Origin: Baffinella frigidus
Taxonomy: Eukaryota; Cryptophyceae; Cryptomonadales; Baffinellaceae
Assembly: GCA_026770585.1 (NCBI GenBank)
Contig: MU647015.1
Span: forward strand, 146,886-158,071
DNA: 11,186 bases
Direction of reading: 5' to 3'
Position numbers and translations under genes: made by a program. This document shows positions 1 to 6,081 of this stretch, piece after piece; position 1 is the stretch's first letter; every line of letters begins with the position of its first letter. The notes below the pieces were generated by a model that did no database searches, was not told the DNA's origin, and saw nothing but the letters and a program-made list of their open reading frames with translations.

Positions 1-36
1 TGCGCCCTAAATCCTGAACCGTAACCCCTCGACCAG

Positions 37-159
37 GCGTGCTTCGGCGGCGAGTCGAAGCTCCTCCCGATCGGCCGCGAGACCAACACTCTCGTGTCCG
101 ACATGACCACCGTCATCTGCCTCGACGACTTCCACTCCAACGACCGCGCCGGCCGCAAG
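37..159 (+). CDS. PRK: PRK exon a (41 codons): nucleotide/substrate-domain start and LDDFHS motif
   Basis: Residues 1-41, from ACFGGESK to DRAGRK. It contains VICLDDFHS, the conserved PRK segment carrying the catalytic aspartate and, at C28, the likely equivalent of plant regulatory Cys55. An in-frame TAA at 22-24 and a CAG at 34-36 place the acceptor at 36/37. The donor is AAG|gtcctt. The preceding exon, with the P-loop, is outside the window. Confidence 0.93.
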
Positions 160-3100
160 GTCCTTTTCCACTCCAAAGTTGTCGGATTAGTACCGCGGAC
201 CCAGCTTAGCAACTTTAGGATAGTCGGTTTTCTGTCTGGCCACTTTAGAATGGTCGGTTATGTGTCTTGACGGCTTCCACTCCAACCACCGCACGGGTCG
301 CAAGGTCCCTTTCCGCGCCTTGTCTCCCAAGAGTTGACAGATTAGTACCGCCAACCCATATTGTCCACTTCAGGATAGTCGGTTATGTGTCTTGACAGCT
401 TCCACTCCCAAGGTCCTTTCCTGCTCCATAACCCTACATCCTAAACCCGAACCGACCCCACCAGGTTTCGGGCCTGATCGCGCTGGCCCCTCTACTCTAA
501 ACCCTAACCGACCCTCAACCCTAAACCCTGACCGACCCTAAACCCTAAACCCTGACCCCTAAACCCCAACAGGTGTCGGGCCTCACTGCCCTTGACCCCC
601 GCGAGAACAACTTCGACCTCATGTACCAGATCGTCAAGGACCTCAAGGAGGGCAAGACGGTACACACCCCAACCCTGAAACTAGAAAAATGACGGTACCA
701 ACCCTCACCCATGAAAATGAAAAAACGACGGTACCAACCCTCACCTCCAGGAGGGCAAGACGGTGCCAACCCCAGCCCCTGAACCCAGAAACCATAAATA
801 ACGAGGGCACATGTCCGTACACTAGACCCCCAAGGAGGGCAAGCCGGTACAATCCCGACACCCTGAAATCAAAACCGCAAACACGCAACACCCCTCCGTT
901 TCTCAAACCCTACCCCCTACCCCCCGTTTCGCAACCCCTAACACCCGTTTCTCCAAAGCGCAACCCCGAACCCGCAAACACGCGCACTCTACCCCGTTTC
1001 TCCAACCCTACCCCTCAACCCTTCCCAAACCCTAGCCCATAACCTGTTTCAAACCCTACCAAACCCCCGTTTCCACTAAACCCCGTTTCTCAAACCCTAA
1101 CCCCTAGTCCCCGTTTCTCAACCCCCAACCCCCCTTTCTCAAAAGCGCACCCCCTGACAGGTGTCGAAGCCGATCTACAACCACGTGAACGGCACCCTCG
1201 ACGAGAACGAGACCATCGAGCCGACCCCCATCATCATCTTCGAGGTCCAAGACCCCCTTAACTACTGCCACGAAAATACAGACCCCCTTAATTAGTACCG
1301 CGGGAATAAATGGACCGAATGATTAGTACCACGGGCCGATCCCCGTCATCATCTTGCGAGGTCCTGAACCCTACACCCTTGAATATTTCGATTCTGATTG
1401 TCGTTGCCCCCCCGCCACATCTTTGCTCGGAAGGGTTTTCCTTTGGTAATCAACCGGTGGATGGTGACCGGAACTGGCTCGGATAGACAGGCAGGAATTT
1501 CCTTTTGATGGAAAAATCGGCAGGGGTTTTCTTGTGGCCAACCGGCAAAGATTTCACGAGTTTGATGGTGAACCGGCAGGGCCTCCCTACGACCCTTCCA
1601 CGACTCACGCGTCAACGGCTTTCTTGTTGTGGGGGGTTCCTGTGGTCAAACGGCAGGCGTTTGACCAAAACCTGCAGGCGTCTTGACGAATTTGATGTCA
1701 ACCTCAACGAATTTGATGGTCAACCGGCAGTGCCTCCACCCCTTCCACGACTCCCGCGTCAATGGTCTTCATTTGTGTGGGTTTTCTTGTGGGCAACCGG
1801 CAAGATTTTAACGAGTGTGATGGTGAACCTTAACGAGTGTAATGGTCAAACTTAACGAGTGTGATGGTGAACAGGGCCTCCACCCCTTCCACGACGCGCG
1901 CGTCAACGACCTCATGGACTTCCGCATCTATGTTGACATCACCCCCGAGGTCTCCCCCCTTTCCGAAACCCTCACACTCCACCACACAGCCCCCCCCCCT
2001 TCCGAAACCCCGAAACCCTGCCACACAGCGGGCTACAAGGTCCCCAAGACACCCGGAATCCGGGGGGTTGCGTGAATAAGTTTGTACCCATTAAAAAAAA
2101 AAATCGAACGAGACTGCTTTTAAAATGATGGCCTTGTAGTCACCGTGTGGTCCCTGGACGGGGTCGCAGAGAGTTCATTACAGTCGCTTGACAAGGTGCG
2201 ATGGTGCACAGCAACATTTTAGACAGATTGGACCATTGACCAATTACTGAATTAAAGTCACCTCATGATGGGTTGACATGTCACAGCGAAGTAAGTACTC
2301 TTTCTCGACAATTCAAACGCTAAACCGCAACCCTCTAATAGACGCTAAACCGCAACTACCGGATGCAGGTGAAGTTCAACTGGAAGGTGCAGCGCGACCA
2401 CGAGGAGCGCGGCCACTCCATCGAGTCCATCAAGGTGGGACCTCCAAACCCTCAATTTCACACCCGAAACCCCACACACTGTACACCACACACCACACAC
2501 CCGAGAGCATGAAAGTGAAGCCACGAGGAGCGCGGCCACTCCACCGAGTCCGTCACGGTCGCCGAGTCCATCACGGTCAAACTCGAGACCGTGCACCCTC
2601 GACGCTACACCCTACACATTGGATACCAAACCGAGAGCATCGAGGTGAACCCTGGACAGCGAAACCCCAAACACTGGGCGCGGTCACTCCATCGAGTCAA
2701 GGCCAACCTCCAAACCCCAAACCTAACACCCTCAATCGCTACACCCTACTCCCTCAATCCCTACACCTCGAAGCCCTAACCGAGAGCGCGGTCTCTCCAT
2801 CGGGTCCACAAAATCCTCAACCATGAAGACGATACACCCCAATACCCAAACCCCAAACCGACAGAGCATCGAAGTAAACTCTGGACACCGAGAGAACAAA
2901 AAACCCGAACCCGAGAGCATCAAAACAAACCAAACCCCCAACCGCTAGACCCTAAACCGCACACCCCGAAACCGCAGGAGTCGATCCAGGGGCGCAAGCC
3001 GGACTTCGATGCGCACATCGACCCCCAGAAGAACAAGGCCGACTGCATCATCCAGGTGCCTCTCAGAAACCCCGAGTGTACATAACCTGTTCGTGAAGGG

Positions 3101-4766
3101 CCCCCGCCTCGGGACGTGCCGCTCTTGTCTGCAGCGAGTGCTCATGCGGCGCGCTTGTCTCTGGACCAGGCTGATGTGGCGCACCGGTGGGACGTGGCGG
3201 GTTCCTTGTGCGCAGGTGCTCTTAACCCTGAAACCTAAACCCGAAACCCGAAACCAGGTGCTCCCGACGGAGCTCGCCAAGGACGACAAGAAGACCCTCA
3301 AGGTCGAGATGATCCAGGTGCAGAGCCCCCCTAAACCCCTAAACCCCGAACCCTCAACGAAACCCCTCATCCTCCCGCTGCGAACAAACCCTTCTCGGTT
3401 TAGTCAACCGGCTGCCAATTCCCTGTCGTCCGCAGCAGTTGACCCAACGTGGGGGCCATCTGCTCTTGTTCGCAGCTCTGTGGTTGACTGAACCGGGGGA
3501 TACTTTTCTTACAGGCACATATTATTTCGTTGGATAGTCGGTGTGAAGTTCAACTGTACCCCAAACCCTACAGCTTCAACGCTAGATCGTAACCCGTCTG
3601 CTCTTGTCAGCAGGTCTGCGGTTGACTTGACCCTTGGATACTGTTTGCAGGTCAATGACCAACGGTTGACTGATCGATATTTTTCTTGTCCGCAGGTCAA
3701 GGGCGTCGCCAACTACTCCCCGACCTACCTCTGGGACGAGGGCTCGACGATCGAGTGGGTCCCCGCCTCGGACAAGCTCACCACCTCGGCCCCGGGCGTG
3801 AAGCTCTTCCAGCGCCAGGTTGCGAGCCTCTCCTCCTGAACCCTCCCGAACCATTACCACGCACTCCCGAACCCTCACCACTCCTCCTGAACCCTCGCGA
3901 TGCACTCCCGAACCCCTACGCCCTACGCTACGTAGCTTGTTTCTAGTGGCGTCGTTTGGCCAAGAGTGGAGCCCCGGCGTCGAGCCTCTCCTCATGAACC
4001 ATCACCCCTCGAGGGGTTACTCGAAATTAAGGACACGCACCGCCCTGGGGTCCTAGGGTAGGCCTATCTATGCCTGAGAGCATAGGACCACCGTAGGGGT
4101 GGTAATAAGGAGCATGGGACCACCCGATTGGCGGTGATACACTGTTGTCTGGGCTCGTGACCACCCCTCTAGCCCTCTGAGGTAGCCCACGTCGCTCCCT
4201 GCCCTGACGCCTTTTGCACCGGGGTTCCTCGTGTGTCAACGCTGTCCGTTTCCGCGCACAGGACGCGGCCGTGATCGGGGTCTTTCCATAAGTTGACGCC
4301 CAGGTTATGTGGTATAAATCCGTCAACTTAGGACTGATTTCGGGCTTCTTGGTGCAGGACACGTGGGCCGGCAAGCCCGCGGCCGTGATCGGCATGGACG
4401 GCAAGTTCGACAAGCTCGAGGAGATGGTCTACGTCGAGAAGCAGTTCCAGAACGCTGGCTCCAAGTTCTTCGGCGAGGTACCATTCCGCTCTGCCAACAC
4501 CCACCCACCCAGGGTTTCGCGATTACCCACCCACCCAGGGTTCCGCGATTTCGTGGGGGGGGTAAATGTATTATGGATAAATAAATTTCATTCAAATTCC
4601 TAAACCATAAATGCGAGCGCAGGTGACGCAGAAGATGGTGGAGTATGACGGGCAGCCCGGCTCCAACGACGGCACCGGCCTCCTCCAGACCATCTGCTCC
4701 CTCAAAGTGCGCGAGATCTACGAGACCATCGCCAAGGTCAAGGTGCCCGCCGAGGCCGCCAAGTAA
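37..4766 (+). CDS. PRK: Phosphoribulokinase (PRK), 3' part of a ten-exon-plus gene
   Basis: Phosphoribulokinase phosphorylates ribulose 5-phosphate with ATP to ribulose 1,5-bisphosphate in the plastid stroma. The coding join is 37-159, 573-659, 1161-1244, 1875-1949, 2369-2434, 2978-3055, 3258-3317, 3696-3818, 4358-4477 and 4623-4766, giving 319 residues and TAA. Visible family motifs are VICLDDFHS (26-34), LDPRENNFDLMY (48-59), KPIYNHVNG (73-81), EGLHPF (98-103), QRDHEERGHSIESI (131-144), RKPDFDAHIDPQK (151-163), VLPTEL (172-177), DEGSTI (205-210) and GSNDGTG (285-291). R132, D133 and R137 match the spacing of Arg168/Asp169/Arg173 in the Rhodobacter enzyme. The start, transit peptide, P-loop and first regulatory Cys are upstream of the window. 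All introns are GT-AG and phase 0. A215 and T221 replace the usual C-terminal Cys pair. The family assignment is very secure; exon edges were inferred by reading frame and homology without transcript data. Confidence 0.96.
160..572 (+). repeat. PRK intron 1 (413 bp) with copies of both flanking exon edges
   Basis: The GT-AG intron holds a copy of the end of exon a plus its donor at 266-319, matching 121-174 at 45 of 54 positions by eye. A shorter copy lies at 391-426. A decayed acceptor plus exon-b start lies at about 461-495 (ccag|gtttcgggcctga versus acag|GTGTCGGGCCTCA). Between them a unit containing 'attagtaccg' and 'ggatagtcggtt' is repeated (180-240, 335-395). CCCTAAA/CCCTGA-type repeat fills 425-570. 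Confidence 0.85.
573..659 (+). CDS. PRK: PRK exon b (29 codons)
   Basis: Residues 42-70, VSGLTALDPREN through LKEGKT. This matches the conserved GVTALDP...NNFDLMYEQVK segment of plant-type PRK. The acceptor is acag|GTG and the donor ACG|gtacac, the only donor here without AG before the junction. Confidence 0.95.
660..1160 (+). repeat. PRK intron 2 (501 bp) with donor-junction copies and C-rich telomere-like repeat
   Basis: Copies of the exon-b end plus donor (aaggagggcaagacg|gtac) appear at about 744-785 and 826-870. Shorter gacggtaccaaccctcacc copies lie at about 690-745. From about 880 to 1150 the intron is a degenerate array built from CCCTAAC, CCCGTTTCTC and AACCCC words, C-rich on the sense strand. 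The apparent open frames here are products of this repeat. Confidence 0.82.
1161..1244 (+). CDS. PRK: PRK exon c (28 codons)
   Basis: Residues 71-98, VSKPIYNHVNG through PIIIFE. The KPIYNHV motif is a PRK hallmark in the ribulose-5-phosphate site region, and the hydrophobic IIIFE strand leads into EGLHP. Acceptor gacag|GTG, donor GAG|gtccaa. Confidence 0.95.
1245..1874 (+). repeat. PRK intron 3 (630 bp) with two decoy acceptor/exon-d copies
   Basis: A copy of the exon-c end plus donor lies at 1332-1375 (gtcatcatcttgcgag|gtcc). Near the 3' end, two pseudo-acceptors with exon-d-like sequence follow CAG at 1579 and 1730. The second matches the true exon start at 29 of the first 32 bases. Spacings to the real acceptor at 1874 are about 150 bp each, so the unit 'ttcttgtgg...ccggca...gagttTGATGGTgaa..cag + exon start' is a three-copy tandem repeat ending in the functional exon. 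Confidence 0.87.
1875..1949 (+). CDS. PRK: PRK exon d (25 codons)
   Basis: Residues 99-123, GLHPFHDARV through VDITPE, continuing the conserved EGLHP motif across the junction. Acceptor aacag|GGC, donor GAG|gtctcc. Two degraded look-alikes of this acceptor and exon start precede it in the intron. Confidence 0.95.
1950..2368 (+). repeat. PRK intron 4 (419 bp)
   Basis: An imperfect tandem pair lies at about 1957-1989 and 1997-2028 (ttccgaaaccc...ccacacag). A run of 11 A lies at 2093-2103. A weak copy of the exon-d end lies at about 2271-2296 (gttgacat..cac..gaa|gtaagt), carrying a consensus-like donor better than the real one. The last 60 bp contain 'gctaaaccgcaac' words. Confidence 0.7.
2369..2434 (+). 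CDS. PRK: PRK exon e (22 codons): catalytic QRD segment
   Basis: Residues 124-145, VKFNWKVQRD through SIESIK. The RD...R pattern (132, 133, 137) corresponds to the active-site Arg-Asp and nearby Arg of PRK. Acceptor tgcag|GTG, donor AAG|gtggga. Confidence 0.95.
2435..2977 (+). repeat. PRK intron 5 (543 bp) with serial copies of exon-e end
   Basis: The strongest copy, 2521-2559, matches 2398-2436 (exon-e end plus donor) at 36 of 39 positions. A partial copy follows at 2561-2584. Further eroded copies lie at about 2677-2720 and 2780-2818. Short 'gagagcatcgaggtgaac' derivatives lie at about 2505-2520, 2633-2650, 2865-2880 and 2910-2930. Spacers are AACCCCAAAC/CCCTAAAC-rich. Confidence 0.87.
2978..3055 (+). 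CDS. PRK: PRK exon f (26 codons)
   Basis: Residues 146-171, ESIQGRKPDFDAHIDPQKNKADCIIQ, which matches the ASIESRKPDFDAYIDPQK block of plant PRK. C168 lies where plant enzymes usually have Val. Acceptor cgcag|GAG, donor CAG|gtgcct. Confidence 0.95.
3056..3257 (+). repeat. PRK intron 6 (202 bp)
   Basis: A decoy acceptor with exon-g-like start lies at 3209-3222 (gcgcag|gtgctctt versus real accag|GTGCTCCC). A weaker one lies near 3130-3145 (ctgcagcgagtgctc). The last about 35 bp before the true acceptor are CCCTGAAACC-type repeat. The intron start gtgcctc resembles the next exon start GTGCTCC. Confidence 0.72.
3258..3317 (+). CDS. PRK: PRK exon g (20 codons)
   Basis: Residues 172-191, VLPTELAKDDKKTLKVEMIQ, the smallest exon. 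It matches the VLPTEL(I)PDD...LRVRMIQ segment. Acceptor accag|GTG, donor CAG|gtgcag. Confidence 0.94.
3318..3695 (+). repeat. PRK intron 7 (378 bp) with serial decoy acceptors
   Basis: The unit 'ctgctcttgt-cgcag-..tg.ggttgac' recurs with AGs ending near 3436, 3476, 3514, 3613 and 3650 before the true acceptor at 3695. The copy at 3650 continues gtcaatgacc, close to the exon start GTCAAGGGCG. A 14-base identity to the start of exon e (GTGAAGTTCAACTG) occurs at 3543-3556; it may be chance. Confidence 0.78.
3696..3818 (+). CDS. PRK: PRK exon h (41 codons): region of the lost C-terminal Cys pair
   Basis: Residues 192-232, VKGVANYSPTY through VKLFQRQ. It aligns with the plant block DEGSTISWIPCGRKLTCSYPG, but here reads WVPASDKLTTSAPG, so both cysteines of the C-terminal redox pair are absent (A215, T221). 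Acceptor cgcag|GTC, donor CAG|gttgcg. Confidence 0.95.
3819..4357 (+). repeat. PRK intron 8 (539 bp) with copies of both exon edges and element remnants
   Basis: A shortened copy of the exon-h end plus donor region lies at about 3969-4008 (gccccggcgt..cgagcctctcctc). A copy of the exon-i acceptor and start lies at 4257-4283 (cacag|GACGCGGCCGTGATCGG); it lacks 18 bp relative to the exon. At 4020-4040 'tcgaaattaaggacac' resembles the terminal repeat of the transposon at 7358-7913. The stretch 4048-4130 resembles the centre of family A elements. A perfect 10-bp inverted repeat (TAAGTTGACG, 4289-4298 / 4321-4330) lies before the acceptor. Confidence 0.8.
4358..4477 (+). CDS. PRK: PRK exon i (40 codons)
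   Basis: Residues 233-272, DTWAGKPAAV through SKFFGE. It contains the MDGKFDKLEEMVYVE segment of PRK. Acceptor tgcag|GAC, donor GAG|gtacca. A shortened copy of its first codons lies about 100 bp upstream in the intron. Confidence 0.95.
4478..4622 (+). repeat. PRK intron 9 (145 bp) with 26-bp tandem duplication
   Basis: The shortest intron. Two tandem 26-bp units, 4499-4524 and 4525-4550 (acccacccacccagggtt..cgcgatt), differ at one base. They are followed by a G run and an A/T-rich stretch (4562-4612) before the acceptor gcgcag. Confidence 0.85.
4623..4766 (+). CDS. PRK: PRK terminal exon j (47 codons + TAA)
   Basis: Residues 273-319, VTQKMVEYDG through VPAEAAK, then TAA at 4764-4766. It has the conserved PGSNDGTGL block and the C-terminal helix LKVREIYETI. 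The last about 45 bp recur several times downstream in broken form. Acceptor gcgcag|GTG. Confidence 0.96.
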   Translation: MTQKMVEYDGQPGSNDGTGLLQTICSLKVREIYETIAKVKVPAEAAK

Positions 4767-4843
4767 ACGCTTTACAAACGTCCCAAGTGAGAAATAAACC
4801 CGTGAATCTCAATGTGGGGTGTCCGCGCCCCGCTGCGTACTGT
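4767..4843 (+). promoter_or_regulatory. PRK 3'UTR / polyadenylation region
   Basis: AATAAA lies at 4793-4798, 26 bases after the stop, a normal hexamer arrangement. The cleavage site is not visible but should lie roughly 4810-4830. Sequence as far as 4843 (…ccccgctgcgtact) is repeated downstream, so the duplicated gene-end unit extends at least that far. Confidence 0.7.
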
Positions 4844-4864
4844 GTTGCATGCACCAACGCACAG

Positions 4865-5132
4865 CCCCCTGGGACCACCATAGGGCCCTAGGCATAGGCC
4901 TGCTGTAGGGTCCTATCCTAGGTTGGCGCTGTTTCTTATGAGTGAGGTACCCCTGTACAGCTTTGCATGCACCTCGCGCGTACAGTGTATGAACGAGGTA
5001 CAGGGGTACCTCGCTCATAAGAAACTGCCCCCCCCAGTAGGACCACCTAGATAGGCCTACTGTAGGGTCCGAGGGGGGGTGCGGTTACCTCACCCATAAG
5101 AAAGCGCCCGCCCCCCTCCGGGCCATAGGGCC
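4865..5132. repeat. Family A palindromic elements, partial copies
   Basis: Family A ends read TACAGGGGTACCTCGCTCAT, then aagaaaccgcccccccctaggacc, with the reverse complement at the other end and a CCTAGG/TAGGCC-rich centre. Here there is a right end with eroded left end (4865-4957), a left end plus centre (4999-5081) and another left end (5082-5131). The words cctcgcgcgtacagtgtatga at 4972 onward recur at 5346 onward, showing local duplication of the cluster. Confidence 0.8.
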
Positions 5133-5133
5133 C

Positions 5134-5296
5134 TACAGGGGTACCTCGCTCATCAGAAACCGACCCCCCCTAGGACCCTACAGTAGGACCATGCCTAGCA
5201 ATAACGGCGAAATCTCTTTAATAAATTCAGTAATCAGTAGGGCCCTATGGTGGTCCTAGGGGGGTGGGCGTTTCTTATGAGCGAGGTACCCCTGTA
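5134..5296. mobile_element. Family A element with both ends, 163 bp
   Basis: The left end begins TACAGGGGTACC at 5134 and the right end closes GGTACCCCTGTA at 5296. The terminal inverted repeats run about 45 bp, ending in C and G runs. An A/T-rich 39-bp stretch (about 5200-5238, containing aataaattcagtaat) interrupts the usual CCTAGGGCCC centre, lengthening this copy beyond its about 125-bp relatives. No coding capacity; non-autonomous, MITE-like. Confidence 0.85.
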
Positions 5297-5382
5297 GGCG
5301 TAGGCCTACTGTAGGGCCCTCAGGGGAGGCAGTTTCTTATGAGCGCCTCGCGCGTACAGTGTATGAGCGAGGTACCCCTGTA
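5297..5382. repeat. Family A right-end fragments, two in series
   Basis: A centre plus right end (5297-5345) is followed by a second right end, 5346-5382, terminating GGTACCCCTGTA. This looks like nested or recombined elements. Confidence 0.7.
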
Positions 5383-5403
5383 GGCCTACACCCCCTGGGA
5401 CCC

Positions 5404-5433
5404 TACAGTAGCCCTACGGTGCGCGAGATCTAC
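5404..5433 (+). pseudogene. PRK exon j fragment (VREIY) upstream of element
   Basis: GTGCGCGAGATCTAC at 5419-5433 equals the terminal-exon segment for VREIY, and the 15 bases before it (tacagtagccctacg) are shared with 5872-5886. The match is cut at GATC|TA by the family A element starting at 5431. Confidence 0.85.
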
Positions 5434-5564
5434 AGGGGTACCTAGCTCATAAGAGACGCCCACCCCCCTAGGACCACCATAGGGCCCTAGCTAGGCATGG
5501 TCCTACATGTACTGTAGGATCCTAGGAGGGGGGGGCGGTTTCTTATGAGCGAGGTACCCCTGTA
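5431..5564. mobile_element. Family A element inserted at TA in a PRK exon copy, 134 bp
   Basis: It starts TACAGGGGTACC directly after GAGATC of a PRK terminal-exon copy and ends GGTACCCCTGTA at 5564. Terminal repeats include CTCATAAGA and CCCCCCTAGGA. The TA shared by element end and gene copy fits a TA target duplication, as in Tc1/mariner-like elements. No transposase is present. Confidence 0.85.
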
Positions 5565-5873
5565 CAGGAGTACCTCGCTCATAAGAAACCGCCCACCCCC
5601 CTAGGACAACCACAGAGCCCTAGGCATAGGCCTACAGGGGCATCTGGGCTAAGAACACGGGTACTTCGACATCGGTCGGTGTCTGTTTTCTTAAATTAGT
5701 AGCAGAGGGTTGACTAGACGCAAGATTTAGTCAACCCTCTGGTACTAAATTAAGAAAACGGGAAGCCCAAATCTGGTCTGTGTTCTTAACTTCTGGTTTC
5801 TTGTAGCCCAGCTACCCTTAGTGTACTGTAGGGCCCTCGGGGAGCTCTGCTTCTTATGAGCGAGGTCCCTGTA
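5563..5873. repeat. Partial family A ends flanking a nested inverted-repeat element
   Basis: A left half occupies 5563-5636 and a right half about 5825-5873. Between them lies an outer pair (ctgggct..aagaacac at 5643-5658; gtgttctt...agcccag at 5781-5812) enclosing the strong hairpin at 5685-5759. The region reads as insertions within insertions. Confidence 0.7.
5685..5759. repeat. Near-perfect 32-bp inverted repeat (hairpin), 11-base loop
   Basis: Arms 5685-5716 and 5728-5759 pair at 30 of 32 positions (gttttcttaa...gagggttgacta). It is unrelated to the family A termini, so probably a separate snap-back element or MITE. It contains the GGTTGACT word seen repeatedly in intron 7. Confidence 0.88.
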
Positions 5874-5886
5874 CAGTAGCCCTACG

Positions 5887-5951
5887 GTGCGCGAGATCTA
5901 CATTTAGGATAGCATCGCCAAGTTCAAGGTGCCCGCTGAGGCCGCCAAGTA
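5887..5951 (+). pseudogene. Decayed copy of PRK C-terminal coding end
   Basis: Matches the terminal exon from VREIY to AAK: GTGCGCGAGATCTAc, then a divergent stretch, then AGCATCGCCAAGTTCAAGG and GCCGCCAAGTA. It has a stop in the divergent stretch and the terminal TAA is not intact (AAGTAC). Nonfunctional. The 30 bases 5872-5901 are identical to 5404-5433. Confidence 0.9.
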
Positions 5952-5955
5952 CATG

Positions 5956-6080
5956 TACAGGGACACCTCGCTCACAAGAAACCGCCCCTCCCTAGGACCC
6001 TACAGTGGGCCTATGCCTAGGGCCCTACGGTGGTCCTCTGGGGGGGGGGGGCGCTTTCTTATGAGCGAGGTACCCCTGTA
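5956..6080. mobile_element. Family A element, 125 bp
   Basis: It begins TACAGGGACACCTCGCTCAC and ends GGTACCCCTGTA, with a 12-G run at the right arm. It lies between two PRK C-terminal copies. On its right the gene-copy sequence resumes exactly after TA (ggagagcatcgcc). Confidence 0.85.
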
Positions 6081-6081
6081 G

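Noticed and set aside
689-1042. 117-residue + frame rich in Pro/Thr
   Set aside because: Lies wholly in PRK intron 2 and is translated CCCTAAC/CCCGTTT repeat; no domain.
2278-2826. 182-residue + frame
   Set aside because: Crosses PRK exon e in the wrong frame and continues through intron 5 copies and repeats.
2945-3370. 141-residue - frame
   Set aside because: Antisense shadow of PRK exons f and g, kept open by exon base composition.
3009-3491. 160-residue + frame
   Set aside because: Overlaps exons f and g out of frame with the conserved PRK reading; no motifs of its own.
3543-3556. 14-base identity to the start of exon e inside intron 7
   Set aside because: One such match is close to chance expectation for a window of this size; kept only as a note.
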